Part shown: positions 9,298-18,135 of the stretch, piece after piece
How positions within the stretch are numbered: position 1 is the stretch's first letter
How the letters are laid out: the number at the start of each line of letters is the position of its first letter
Source of the DNA: Mesonia profundi
GTDB lineage: Bacteria > Bacteroidota > Bacteroidia > Flavobacteriales > Flavobacteriaceae
NCBI RefSeq assembly: GCF_031085155.1
Contig: NZ_JAVHUL010000014.1
Location: forward strand, 1-64,000
Direction of reading: 5' to 3'
DNA length: 64,000 bases
Program-made: the position numbers and the translations under genes
The notes under the pieces: generated by a model
Databases searched by the model: none
The model's input: the letters and a program-made list of their open reading frames with translations, nothing else
Told to the model about the DNA's origin: nothing

Positions 9298-9713
9298 TGG
9301 AGAATCTCCCAAAAGATAAAAAAATAATCCTTTTTGATGGCGTGTGTACGTTGTGCAATAACGCCATCGATTACATTATCAAAAAAGATCATAAAGATCA
9401 GTTTGTCTTTGCTTCTTTGCAAAGTGACATCGGTAAAAAACTCACCGAAGAACGAGGAATCGATACGTCTCAAATAGATTCGATGATATTAATCATTCCG
9501 GGAGAAGCCTATTATGTAAAATCCTCTGCCGCTTTACAAATCTTTAAACGTTTAAAAGGTGCGGTTTCGCTTTCGCGGATTTTTCTACCTCTACCCGAAA
9601 GTTTTAGAGATAGTATTTATGATCTCATTGCCAGAAACCGTTACCGATGGTTTGGCAAAAAAGAAACATGCAGAATGCCCACTCCTGAGGAGAAAGCGAA
9701 GTTTATTGAATAG
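9297..9713 (+). CDS. DCC-family thiol-disulfide oxidoreductase-like protein (DUF393)
   Basis: 138-residue protein with the defining D-G-V-C-x-x-C motif (FDGVCTLCNN, D14 with C17 and C20) near the N-terminus, as in the DCC/DUF393 family with a thioredoxin-like fold. The cytosolic redox partner is unknown. It is translationally coupled to mutS2 by a 1-nt overlap and ends just before a strong bidirectional terminator. The sequence around 9569 carries the palindromic motif GCTTTCGCGGA discussed in the findings. Confidence 0.85.
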   Translation: MENLPKDKKIILFDGVCTLCNNAIDYIIKKDHKDQFVFASLQSDIGKKLTEERGIDTSQIDSMILIIPGEAYYVKSSAALQIFKRLKGAVSLSRIFLPLPESFRDSIYDLIARNRYRWFGKKETCRMPTPEEKAKFIE

Positions 9714-9752
9714 AAAACTAAAAAAAGCTTTAAAAGTTCTTTTTAGTTTTCT
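9712..9752. terminator. Bidirectional hairpin terminator
   Basis: A perfect 13-bp inverted repeat, AGAAAACTAAAAA at 9712-9724 and its complement at 9740-9752, with a 15-nt loop, lies between two convergent genes. The arms are A/T tracts, so either strand gives a stem followed by U-rich sequence. Confidence 0.75.
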
Positions 9753-9757
9753 CTAAC

Positions 9758-11062
9758 TTACTTCTTATAATTATCGTCCCAATTCTTAACCAAAGGTTGG
9801 TCTCGTAATTTCCCTACGGCCTTAGCCACCAACATTGCAACTGAAGCATCTCCTGTTACGTTTACGGTGGTTCTACACATATCTAAAGGTCTATCTATCG
9901 CAAAGATTAAGGCTAATCCCGCTTCAGGAATTCCTGCTTGCGCCAAAACAATAACCAACATCACCATTCCTGCTCCTGGAACTGCAGCAGATCCTATAGA
10001 TGCTAGTGTTGCTGTCGCGATAATTCCTAATTGGGTACCAAAAGAAAGGTCCATCCCAAAAGCTTGCGCAATAAATACAGCTGCTACGGCTTGATACAAA
10101 CTCGTTCCGTCCATATTAATGGTAGCTCCAATAGGCAACACAAAACTAGAAACTTCTTTTTCTACTCCCAAATGCTCCTCTACGCGCTCCATGGTTACTG
10201 GCAAAGTAGCGGCACTCGAGCTGGTTGAAAAAGCTAACAATTGAGCTGGAGAAATTCCGTTCATAAAGAATTTGGGCGTTCTTTTAGTAAAGATCCACAC
10301 AATTAGAATATAAACGCCTATCATCAATAATAATCCTGTGATAACACACAAAGCATACATAGCTAAAGCCGCAAATAAATCGGCGCTTGGAGATTCGACT
10401 ACCAATGCCGCCAATAAAGCGAATACTCCATAGGGAGCCGCGAGCATGATCATATCAATCATTTTGAGTATGACTTCATTAAAGCCATCAAAGAAAACTT
10501 TTACAGGCTCTGCTGTTTTTTCAGGAATAAGAATAAGACCAATTCCGAAGAAAATAGCGAAGAAAATCACTTGTAACATATTGGCGTTGTTGGAAGAAGC
10601 GCCTATAATATTACTAGGAACAATATCTACCAAAGCTTGTAAGGGACCTGCATTTTTTTGCTTTTCAGCATCTTGTCGTTTTAAATCGGCTTCTCCTCCA
10701 TAATTGGCTACCAATTCTTCTCGGGTTTCTTCTGAAATCGTGCTCCCAGGTTTCACTACATTTACTACCGTTAATCCTATAGAAACGGCGATTATGGTCG
10801 TTAGAATATACGTACCTATAGTTCTAATCCCCATTTGTGATAGCTTAGAAATATCTTTTAAATCTGAAACTCCCTTAATCAGGGAAGCTAAAATTAATGG
10901 AACGGCAATTAGTTTTAAAGAATTGATAAAAATGGTTCCGAAGGGTTTTATCCAATCACCAATAAAGTCTGCTCCCCATTCAAAATTACTTAAAATCAAG
11001 GCAAAAATAACCCCCAGGGCCATTCCTATTAATATTTGCCAGTGTAATGCTAACTTCTTCAT
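9758..11062 (-). CDS. Dicarboxylate/amino acid:cation symporter (DAACS family)
   Basis: 434-residue inner-membrane transporter of the GltP/DctA/SDF family. Eight or more hydrophobic segments and two re-entrant loops are visible. The signatures are the serine-rich hairpin AFSTSSSAATLPVT and the ion/substrate motif NMDGTSLYQ, then DRPLDMCRTTVNVTGD in the last membrane segment, where the Asp/Arg/Thr/Asn residues bind substrate and cation. The usual substrates are glutamate, aspartate or C4-dicarboxylates. It follows aroC by 9 nt, so the two are probably co-transcribed. Confidence 0.92.
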   Translation of the reverse strand: MKKLALHWQILIGMALGVIFALILSNFEWGADFIGDWIKPFGTIFINSLKLIAVPLILASLIKGVSDLKDISKLSQMGIRTIGTYILTTIIAVSIGLTVVNVVKPGSTISEETREELVANYGGEADLKRQDAEKQKNAGPLQALVDIVPSNIIGASSNNANMLQVIFFAIFFGIGLILIPEKTAEPVKVFFDGFNEVILKMIDMIMLAAPYGVFALLAALVVESPSADLFAALAMYALCVITGLLLMIGVYILIVWIFTKRTPKFFMNGISPAQLLAFSTSSSAATLPVTMERVEEHLGVEKEVSSFVLPIGATINMDGTSLYQAVAAVFIAQAFGMDLSFGTQLGIIATATLASIGSAAVPGAGMVMLVIVLAQAGIPEAGLALIFAIDRPLDMCRTTVNVTGDASVAMLVAKAVGKLRDQPLVKNWDDNYKK

Positions 11063-11071
11063 GTAATGCTT

Positions 11072-12139
11072 TTATTGGGTTGAATTGAATCTTCGTTGTA
11101 ATAATATAAAATCTGCCAAAACCAAGGCTGCCATCGCTTCTACAATAGGAACCGCTCTAGGTACCACACAAGGGTCGTGTCTTCCTTTTCCCTGCATTTC
11201 TATGGACTCTCCTTTCGTATTAATGGTAGTTTGTTTTTGGATGATAGTGGCGACGGGTTTAAAAGCAACGTTAAAATAAATAGGCATTCCATTAGAGATC
11301 CCTCCTTGAATACCACCGCTATAATTGGTTTTTGTTTTTTTATGCGTATCAAAAATATCGTTATGCGCGCTCCCCCTCATTTTGGTACCTTCAAAACCAC
11401 TTCCATATTCAAAACCTTTTACAGCATTGATGGAAAGCATGGCTTTTCCTAAATTGGCATGAAGTTTATCAAAAACGGGTTCTCCTAAGCCTGTAGGAAC
11501 ATTTTCTATGACACATGAAATAATTCCGCCAAGGCTATCTCCTTCTTTCTTTACGGAAGTGATTAGTGTTTCCATTTTTGATGCCACCTCTGCATTGGGG
11601 CATCTCACCACATTCTGCTCAATTTCTTTAAAATTGATTGTATCTTCTTGGGTTAGCTGAATATTTCCCACGCTACTCGTATAGGCTGTAATAGTAATCT
11701 CTTTTAAAAAAAGTTTGGCAATTGCGCCAGCTACTACTCGGCATACCGTTTCTCGTGCGCTAGACCTACCTCCTCCTCTATAATCGCGGCTTCCATACTT
11801 CTCGTCGTAAGTAAAGTCTGCGTGACTGGGCCTATAGACGTCTTTAATATGATCGTAATCTTTGGTTTTTTGATTGGTGTTTTTAATCACAAAACCTATG
11901 GAAGTTCCAGTAGTTTTACCTTCAAAAATACCCGAATAAAACTCCACTTCATCGGCTTCCTTACGTTGAGTAACGATTTTGGATTGACCAGGTTTTCTTC
12001 TTTTTAGTTCTTGTTGTATAAAATTAAAGTCGATAGAAATTCCAGAAGGACACCCATCAATTATTCCTCCTAAGGCTTCCCCATGGGATTCTCCAAAGCT
12101 GGTGAGTTTAAATAAAGTGCCAAAAGAATTTCCTGCCAT
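11072..12139 (-). CDS. aroC: Chorismate synthase
   Basis: 355-residue enzyme catalysing the last step of the shikimate pathway, from EPSP to chorismate, using reduced FMN. Clear signatures: the N-terminal [17 protein letters not shown], the central [20 protein letters not shown] (R and S flavin/substrate contacts) and the C-terminal [20 protein letters not shown]. Length is normal. It heads a two-gene run with the DAACS transporter. In this genome the pathway would also feed tyrosine to the pigment locus near the right end. Confidence 0.97.
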   Translation of the reverse strand: MAGNSFGTLFKLTSFGESHGEALGGIIDGCPSGISIDFNFIQQELKRRKPGQSKIVTQRKEADEVEFYSGIFEGKTTGTSIGFVIKNTNQKTKDYDHIKDVYRPSHADFTYDEKYGSRDYRGGGRSSARETVCRVVAGAIAKLFLKEITITAYTSSVGNIQLTQEDTINFKEIEQNVVRCPNAEVASKMETLITSVKKEGDSLGGIISCVIENVPTGLGEPVFDKLHANLGKAMLSINAVKGFEYGSGFEGTKMRGSAHNDIFDTHKKTKTNYSGGIQGGISNGMPIYFNVAFKPVATIIQKQTTINTKGESIEMQGKGRHDPCVVPRAVPIVEAMAALVLADFILLQRRFNSTQ

Positions 12140-12152
12140 GAGTGATTTTCAA

Positions 12153-12160
12153 CAAATGTA
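12153..12160 (-). promoter_or_regulatory. -7 element for aroC
   Basis: On the minus strand this reads TACATTTG (TAnnTTTG), 13 nt upstream of the aroC ATG. No clear -33 TTG is seen. Confidence 0.45.
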
Positions 12161-12468
12161 AATTTTTAGAAAGATAATTAAAAGTTCTAGTTAACTAAAC
12201 TTTAATCTAATAAATACAAAATCAGCCTAAGATTTTGGTTTACAGATCTTTAGCTATTAGAAATAAACCCGCTCCTACTACGTTTATTTCTGTATTCTAT
12301 GCATTTTAGGACTCTAACGACATCAGCTTAGTTTCTAGGAGATGAGGAAGCTTGAAGTGTTGATGTCTCAATTCCGTAAAGAAAATAAAACCCGCTTAGC
12401 TAAAGAGACAAAATAAAATGAGATTTTACTCGTTTTAAGTACGTTATGAGTTTTAAATAAAAAAATAA

Positions 12469-12476
12469 TATCTTTG
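12469..12476 (+). promoter_or_regulatory. -7 element for the lipoprotein gene
   Basis: TATCTTTG matches TAnnTTTG exactly, 16 nt before the ATG at 12493. The -33 region has only a weak TTA. Confidence 0.5.
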
Positions 12477-12492
12477 AAAAAATAATATTCTA

Positions 12493-13296
12493 ATGAAACT
12501 ACGTATTTTAAGTTTAGCTTTAGTGATGACAAGCCTTATTTCATGCTCGTCTGACGACACCTCTGTTAACGAAACCAACAGCAGTAACTACTTTCCTTTA
12601 ACGACAGGAAATGAGTGGAATTACAACAATAGTTCTGTCGTAGAGGGAGAAAGCGAAAATACCAATAACGAGACCCTTACCGCTACTACCGAAAATAACA
12701 ACGCTTATTCTTTTAGCTCTTCGGCAAATATGTTAGAAAGAGGAATTATTACGGGAATTTTGGTGAATGGAAATCTTTCCAAGCAAAATGGGAAATTAGT
12801 TTACAACGGTCAGTATATAATAGATCTTAGTTTTTATGGTATGGAGAATTTAAGTATTCCCATCAATAATCTAACGGTATATGATGTAAATGCCTCGGCT
12901 GGGGATCAGCTTTCTACCTTAAGCAATACAATTGATCAAACTTTTAATTTGCAAGGACAGGATATTCCTCTTACGATGACATATTCCTTAAACACTCAGC
13001 AAAATGAAATCTTAGAAAGTTATACGGTGAACAACGTTTCTTATGAAAATGTTTTAAAATCTACTCTTTCGGTAAATTTAGCGGTTGATGCCAGTGTTGC
13101 TATCATCACGCTTCCTTTATTAGAAGAGCAAGAAGTCTTGACTTCTTCTAATTATTATGCTGCAGACATCGGACTTATTTACAGTGAGAATTCAGTATCT
13201 TATAACTTTGAAGATTTATCGCAATTTGATATTCCTACGTTAAATCCTATTAACGTAAACACAACTCAATCTATTGATACCTATACAGTTCAATAA
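12493..13296 (+). CDS. Lipoprotein of unknown function
   Basis: 267-residue exported lipoprotein: the signal peptide runs to a lipobox LISC at about residues 15-18, followed by SSDD, a common +2 region in flavobacterial surface lipoproteins. The mature part is rich in Asn, Ser and Thr, begins with NYFPLTTGNEWNYNN (a motif seen in Bacteroidota lipoproteins starting a beta-rich domain) and has no enzymatic motif I recognise. It is a single gene with its own -7 element, followed by a GC-rich palindromic repeat that could terminate it. Confidence 0.75.
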   Translation: MKLRILSLALVMTSLISCSSDDTSVNETNSSNYFPLTTGNEWNYNNSSVVEGESENTNNETLTATTENNNAYSFSSSANMLERGIITGILVNGNLSKQNGKLVYNGQYIIDLSFYGMENLSIPINNLTVYDVNASAGDQLSTLSNTIDQTFNLQGQDIPLTMTYSLNTQQNEILESYTVNNVSYENVLKSTLSVNLAVDASVAIITLPLLEEQEVLTSSNYYAADIGLIYSENSVSYNFEDLSQFDIPTLNPINVNTTQSIDTYTVQ

Positions 13297-13311
13297 GAAT
13301 AAACCAAGAAC

Positions 13312-13396
13312 CTCGGGGCAGGCCTGCCCCGAGCTATGAATAAGAAAATACTTTTAAAAACCGAGGGGAACCTCGGGGAATTTAATCCTCTAGAGG
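13312..13396. repeat. GC-rich cluster of three palindromes
   Basis: Three palindromes occur in 85 bp between convergent genes: a perfect 22-bp GC-rich one at 13312-13333 (arms CTCGGGGCAGG/CCTGCCCCGAG), CCGAGG-GGAA-CCTCGG at 13361-13376, and CCTCTAGAGG at 13387-13396. Their composition contrasts sharply with the AT-rich surroundings, and all share CCTC/GAGG ends. It looks like a dispersed intergenic repeat or a compound terminator; a second copy elsewhere cannot be checked here. Confidence 0.65.
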
Positions 13397-13397
13397 G

Positions 13398-16331
13398 CTA
13401 AATCTTAGCTTTAATCAATGCGTTCTTTAAAATACTTATAGGATGCATTGATTTTTTTTGTGTTCCGTCGTAAATCTGATGCCTACAACTTGTTCCGTTG
13501 GCCGCAATAATCGTTTCTTTTGCAGCTCTTTTTACGGCAGGAAAAAGACTCTGATTTCCTATTTGCATACTCACTTCATAATGTTCTTTTTCGTAGCCAA
13601 AACTACCTGCCATTCCGCAACAGCCAGAAGAAATTATGGTGACTTTATAATTTTCTGGGAGATTCAAAATATCGAAAGTGGGTTTTATGGTGCTTAAGGC
13701 TTTCTGGTGGCAATGCCCATGAATTTTTATTGTTTGCTGCGTATTCTCAAACTGCGCGGAAGTGATATTTCCCTTTTTAATTTCTTCGGATAGAAATTCT
13801 TCTATTAAAAATACGTGTTTTGCGAGTTTTTTAGCCTTTGCTGGAGCATTAGCCAAACGCAAGTATTCATCCCGAAAGGACAAAATAGCGCTAGGTTCAA
13901 TTCCTATCAGCGGACTTTCTTCTGAAACCAGAGCTTCAAAAATTTCTATATTTTTATTTGCTAACTGCTTGGCTTGAACTAAAAAGCCTTTAGAAACTTG
14001 TGCTCTTCCGCTTTCTTCGTGCGCTACCACTTTTATTTCATAACCTAAATGCGTCAAGACTTCTATGGCATCTAAACCTATGGGCGTATCCAATTGGTCT
14101 GTAAATTCGTCAATAAACAAGTATACTTTGTTGATGGGTTTCGCTTTCGCGGAAAGCAAATCGGGATTTTCTCGTATACTTTTCCGTAAAGATTTTTTAG
14201 AAAGTATTGGCAAACTGCGTTTTGGAGCAATTCCTAAGCTTTTCTTGATTAGCTTTGAGCTTAGAGTATTCGTAAACAAAGCATTGGTAAGCGATGTGCT
14301 GAATCTTCCCCTCTTATTCCACGTATAGTTTTCTGCAAAAAGCCGATCTCTAAAGCTATGAGAATTATGTTGATGGTATTGGTATAGAAATTCGGCTTTA
14401 TAAGCTGCCATATCCACATTAGAAGGACATTCGCTCTTGCAACCTTTACAACTAATGCACAAATCTAATACTTCTTTGGTGGACTTATCATTAAATCGAT
14501 CTTTAGAATGAGGCTGAGTCATCAATTCCCGCAACATATTAGCTCGCCCCCGAGTCGTATCTTTTTCATTTTTTGTGGCGCGGTAACTCGGACACATCGT
14601 TCCACCTGCAGCGACACTTTTGCGGCAATCTCCGCTTCCATTACAGTTTTCTACAGCGCGTAAAAAACCTTGAGTACCCTCAAAATTCATCAAGGTTTTT
14701 ATTTGATGCTCTTTACGGTCTGTTTCATAACGCAAATCGGTTTCCATAGGAAGTGCTTCCACGATTTTACCAGGATTAAAGATGTTTTGAGGATCAAATA
14801 TAGTTTTAGTCTCCTTAAAAAGTTGATAGTTTTTAGCACCCACTAGCATTTCAATAAAGGAAGCTCTCACTCTACCGTCACCGTGTTCACCGCTAAAAGA
14901 ACCTTTATATTTTTTAACCAATAAGGCTACCTGATGTGTGATTTCCTTAAAAAGCACTACGTCTTCGCTCTTTTTTAAGTTTAAAATAGGTCGGAGGTGA
15001 AGTTCCCCCGCGCCAGCATGAGCGTAATACACCGCTTTTTGATCAAAGCCTTTCATCAATTGGGTAAACTCATTAATATAGTTCGACAGATCTTTTAAAG
15101 CCACCGCAGTATCTTCTATACAAGCCACGGCCTTCTTATCTCCTTTTAAATTTCCCAATAATCCCAAGCCTGCTTTTCGCAACTCTAGCGCTAGGTGAAT
15201 TTCTTCTCCGTATAAGATTTTATTGGCGTAAGATTTTGACTTCGTCTGTAAAATATGCTCTAAAGTCTTTATTTTTTGTTGTAATGCTTCGGGCTGATCT
15301 GCTTTTAACTCCAGCATCAAAATCCCGATAGGATCTCCCTCAATAAAAAACCTGTTTTCTTTATATTTTAAGCTGTCTTGGGTACAATCTAAAATGACTT
15401 TATCCATCATCTCACAAGTAAACAAATCTTCTTCCATCACTGGCGCTACCGCTTCCAAACAATCTTCAATACTATAGAAATGCGCCGCAATCATCGCCGA
15501 TTCCTTCGGAGGCAATGGGTCTAATTCCAGTTTAATTTTGGTAGTAAATGCCAAAGTACCTTCGCACCCGCATAATAACTTACAAAAATTAAAAGTCTTT
15601 GTTGACGAAGAAAAAATTTCAGTATCGATGAGAGCATCCAAGGCATAGCCTGTATTTCTTCGGTGTATCTCTGGCAGTGGAAATTGCTCTCTGATTTCCT
15701 CTTGCACTTCTTTGGGAAGCAACATCTGGTAGAATTTCTTGTAAATATCTCCTTCAAAATCATCTTGTTCTAGCTTTCGCTGAAATTCTTCCGCGTTAAG
15801 CGAACCGAAAGTAGCTATACTTCCATCAGAAAGAATGACTTCCATTTCTAAGACCTTATCTCTGGTCACTCCATATTGAATGGATGTGGTGCCGCTAGAA
15901 TTGTTTCCCACCATTCCGCCAAGGGTACAGCGGTTAGACGTGGAAGTATTGGGCCCAAAAAACAACCCATGAGGTGCTAGATACCGATTCAGATCATCCC
16001 GAATAATTCCGGGTTCTACAGTTACGCTGCGCTCGGCTTCATTAAACTCAATTACCGAATTTAAATATTTTGAAATATCCACCACCAAACCTTCTCCCAC
16101 ACATTGCCCCGCCAACGAAGTTCCTGCAGCTCTAGGAATAAGTCCTAAATTATGCTTGCCTGCAAATGCTATAATGTGTTGAAGATCTTCCACTGTTTTG
16201 GGAATTACCACGCCCATAGGTAGTTTCCGGTAAACAGAAGCATCTGTAGCATATAATTTCTTATAGGTGTCATCTATAAAAAGTTCACCTTGTATTTGTT
16301 GCTTTAAGGATTCGATTAGAGATAAATTCAA
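13398..16331 (-). CDS. FAD/Fe-S D-2-hydroxyacid dehydrogenase (YdiJ-like)
   Basis: 977-residue fusion. It has an N-terminal FAD-binding PCMH domain (PRAAGTSLAGQCVG and GGMVGNNSSGTTS at about 60-145), then an FAD-oxidase C-terminal domain with the signature SGEHGDGRVRASF. A 4Fe-4S domain follows (CNGSGDCRK with MCPSYRATKNEKDTTRGRAN, and CISCKGCKSECPSN), and then CCG cysteine-rich motifs (HGHCHQKA, SGCCGMAGSFGYE). This is the layout of YdiJ/D-2-hydroxyglutarate dehydrogenase and D-lactate dehydrogenase relatives. It would oxidise a D-2-hydroxyacid and pass electrons through Fe-S centres to the respiratory chain. The exact substrate is uncertain. It stands alone on its strand. Confidence 0.88.
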   Translation of the reverse strand: MNLSLIESLKQQIQGELFIDDTYKKLYATDASVYRKLPMGVVIPKTVEDLQHIIAFAGKHNLGLIPRAAGTSLAGQCVGEGLVVDISKYLNSVIEFNEAERSVTVEPGIIRDDLNRYLAPHGLFFGPNTSTSNRCTLGGMVGNNSSGTTSIQYGVTRDKVLEMEVILSDGSIATFGSLNAEEFQRKLEQDDFEGDIYKKFYQMLLPKEVQEEIREQFPLPEIHRRNTGYALDALIDTEIFSSSTKTFNFCKLLCGCEGTLAFTTKIKLELDPLPPKESAMIAAHFYSIEDCLEAVAPVMEEDLFTCEMMDKVILDCTQDSLKYKENRFFIEGDPIGILMLELKADQPEALQQKIKTLEHILQTKSKSYANKILYGEEIHLALELRKAGLGLLGNLKGDKKAVACIEDTAVALKDLSNYINEFTQLMKGFDQKAVYYAHAGAGELHLRPILNLKKSEDVVLFKEITHQVALLVKKYKGSFSGEHGDGRVRASFIEMLVGAKNYQLFKETKTIFDPQNIFNPGKIVEALPMETDLRYETDRKEHQIKTLMNFEGTQGFLRAVENCNGSGDCRKSVAAGGTMCPSYRATKNEKDTTRGRANMLRELMTQPHSKDRFNDKSTKEVLDLCISCKGCKSECPSNVDMAAYKAEFLYQYHQHNSHSFRDRLFAENYTWNKRGRFSTSLTNALFTNTLSSKLIKKSLGIAPKRSLPILSKKSLRKSIRENPDLLSAKAKPINKVYLFIDEFTDQLDTPIGLDAIEVLTHLGYEIKVVAHEESGRAQVSKGFLVQAKQLANKNIEIFEALVSEESPLIGIEPSAILSFRDEYLRLANAPAKAKKLAKHVFLIEEFLSEEIKKGNITSAQFENTQQTIKIHGHCHQKALSTIKPTFDILNLPENYKVTIISSGCCGMAGSFGYEKEHYEVSMQIGNQSLFPAVKRAAKETIIAANGTSCRHQIYDGTQKKSMHPISILKNALIKAKI

Positions 16332-16392
16332 TGTTATTAACAGTTTTTAAGTAAGATTAACAAAAGATTGTCCGGCAATAATCGTAAGGTAT

Positions 16393-16412
16393 TAAATTTG
16401 AAAATATATTTG
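16393..16412 (+). promoter_or_regulatory. Two overlapping-range -7 elements for the beta-barrel gene
   Basis: TAAATTTG at 16393-16400 and TATATTTG at 16405-16412 both match TAnnTTTG and lie 25-45 nt before the ATG at 16437. A TTG at 16368-16370 is 22 nt upstream of the first, slightly long spacing. Confidence 0.5.
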
Positions 16413-16436
16413 ACATTAATTAAAAAATTAAATAAA

Positions 16437-16937
16437 ATGAAAAAAATTGCTTTGACCCTCAGCCTTGTTTTAGGAGCATTATTAACCATGAATGCTCAAG
16501 AAATTTCTAAAAATGCCATTGGTCTTCGCTTAGGAGGGGGAGATGGTTTTGGTGCAGAAGTATCTTATCAACGTGCACTTGGTAATAACAACAATAGATT
16601 AGAGTTAGACTTAGGATGGAGAAACGATAAGCATTTTGATGCTTTTAAACTTGCTGGACTATACCAATGGGTTTGGAATATAGAAGGCGGATTTAATTGG
16701 TATGCTGGTGCTGGTGCTGGTATTGGTAGTGTTGATGACAATAGAGTTTACAGAGATGATTTTCATCATGATGATGGTGCATTTCTATTTGTTGCCGGTA
16801 ATATTGGTATCGAATACAACTTTGACATTCCTCTACTAGTATCGTTAGATTTTAGACCAGAAATTGGTTTTTCTGACTATGATGTAATTGATGATTTTGC
16901 TCCAGATATTGCGATTGGGGTACGTTACCAATTCTAA
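16437..16937 (+). CDS. Small outer-membrane beta-barrel protein
   Basis: 166-residue protein from the ATG at 16437, which gives a clean signal peptide (KKIALTLSLVLGALLTMNAQ, cleavage after NAQ). An in-frame start at 16368 would place 23 hydrophilic residues in front of the signal peptide and would overlap the promoter elements, so it is rejected. The mature part alternates polar and hydrophobic residues with Gly-rich turns (WYAGAGAGIGSVDD) and ends with a terminal aromatic (GVRYQF), as expected for an 8-stranded outer-membrane barrel. Function unknown. It converges with bshA. Confidence 0.75.
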   Translation: MKKIALTLSLVLGALLTMNAQEISKNAIGLRLGGGDGFGAEVSYQRALGNNNNRLELDLGWRNDKHFDAFKLAGLYQWVWNIEGGFNWYAGAGAGIGSVDDNRVYRDDFHHDDGAFLFVAGNIGIEYNFDIPLLVSLDFRPEIGFSDYDVIDDFAPDIAIGVRYQF

Positions 16938-16950
16938 AATAAGGTATTAT

Positions 16951-18093
16951 TTACTTAGTCTTGGCATTAAGATTTGAGGCGGCTTTCTTATAAATTTCTT
17001 CATACATAGGAATTACAGAGTCGGTATCAAATTTTAATGCCATTTCTTTTGCGTTCAATTTAAATTGATCTAAGCGCTGCTCATCGCTTAAAATATAAAT
17101 CGCATTCTCAGCCATACTATCTACATCCCCCACCTCGCTTAAGTAACCAGAGAAACCTTGTTTGTTCACTTCGGGTAAACCGCCAGTATTAGAAGAAATC
17201 ACAGGAACTCCATTGACCATAGCTTCCAAGGCTGCCAATCCAAAACTTTCTTTCTCTGAAGGAAGTAAAAACAAATCTGAAAAGCATAAAATCTTATCCA
17301 CATCATTGCTTTCTCCTAAGAATATAATCTTATCTGAAATTCCCAAGGTATCGGCTAAGTTTTTAGCGGGTTGCACCTCTGGTCCTTCCCCCACCATAAT
17401 TAACTTAGACTTTACTTTTTTCTGAATTTGATTAAAAATCTTTACCACATCATCAATACGCTTTACCTTTCTAAAGTTACTCACGTGGGTGACAATCTTT
17501 TCATCATCTTCGGCCATTAATTCCCGTTGACAATCTGTAAACTGATTCTTCTCTCTATGGGTATCTATAAAATTTGGAATTACGCAGATAGGAGATTTTA
17601 CATTAAACAAGCGTAAGGTATCATCTTTTAAACTTTGTGAAACCGAAGTAACATAATCACTTTTATTGATACTAAAGGTCACTGCCGGCTTATAAAAAGG
17701 ATGATTTCCTACCAAAGTGATATCAGTGCCATGGAGCGTGGTCACCATAGGAATGTAAACCCCTTCTTCCTCCAGCATTTTCTTTGCCATATAACCTGCG
17801 TAGGCGTGAGGAATCGCATAATGCACGTGCAGCAATTCTATTTCATGCAACAAAACCATATCTACCAATTTACTAGATAGTGCCAGCTCGTAGGGTTGGT
17901 AATGAAATAAAGGATATTCGGGAACATTCACCTCGTGGTAATGAATATTTTTAGAAAGTTGTTCTAAACGAACCGGTTGCTTGTAGGTTATAAAATGGAC
18001 TTCATGACCTCGTTTGGCTAGTCCCATTCCTAATTCGGTGGCGACTACTCCACTTCCTCCAAAAGTGGGATAACATACAATTCCTATTTTCAT
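16951..18093 (-). CDS. bshA: N-acetyl-alpha-D-glucosaminyl L-malate synthase
   Basis: 380-residue GT4 glycosyltransferase that makes GlcNAc-malate from UDP-GlcNAc and L-malate, the first step of bacillithiol synthesis. Typical BshA features are the start KIGIVCYPTFGGSGVVATELG, the segment LLHVHYAIPHAYAGYMAK and the nucleotide-sugar-binding C-terminal motif PSEKESFGLAALEAM with GGLPEV. Length is normal. The other bacillithiol genes (bshB, bshC) are not in the window. It converges with the barrel gene across 13 nt and precedes no obvious partner. Confidence 0.93.
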   Translation of the reverse strand: MKIGIVCYPTFGGSGVVATELGMGLAKRGHEVHFITYKQPVRLEQLSKNIHYHEVNVPEYPLFHYQPYELALSSKLVDMVLLHEIELLHVHYAIPHAYAGYMAKKMLEEEGVYIPMVTTLHGTDITLVGNHPFYKPAVTFSINKSDYVTSVSQSLKDDTLRLFNVKSPICVIPNFIDTHREKNQFTDCQRELMAEDDEKIVTHVSNFRKVKRIDDVVKIFNQIQKKVKSKLIMVGEGPEVQPAKNLADTLGISDKIIFLGESNDVDKILCFSDLFLLPSEKESFGLAALEAMVNGVPVISSNTGGLPEVNKQGFSGYLSEVGDVDSMAENAIYILSDEQRLDQFKLNAKEMALKFDTDSVIPMYEEIYKKAASNLNAKTK

Positions 18094-18135
18094 GATTTTT
18101 TGCTTAAAGGTAAAACTTTTGGCAACAAAAAAACT

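Larger units (their letters stand above)
12140..12492. other. 353-bp intergenic region between divergent aroC and lipoprotein genes
   Basis: No convincing ORF is present. It holds -7 elements for both flanking genes, a 10-bp perfect hairpin (AGAAATAAAC at 12259-12268 paired with 12282-12291, 13-nt loop) and one intergenic copy of the recurrent 9-mer TTCCGTAAA at 12372-12380. The remainder shows nothing I can assign. Confidence 0.6.

Noticed and set aside
9867-11066. Several 65-120-residue + strand ORFs across the symporter gene
   Set aside because: They are antisense to a well-supported DAACS transporter; their length comes from the codon composition of membrane helices read backwards.
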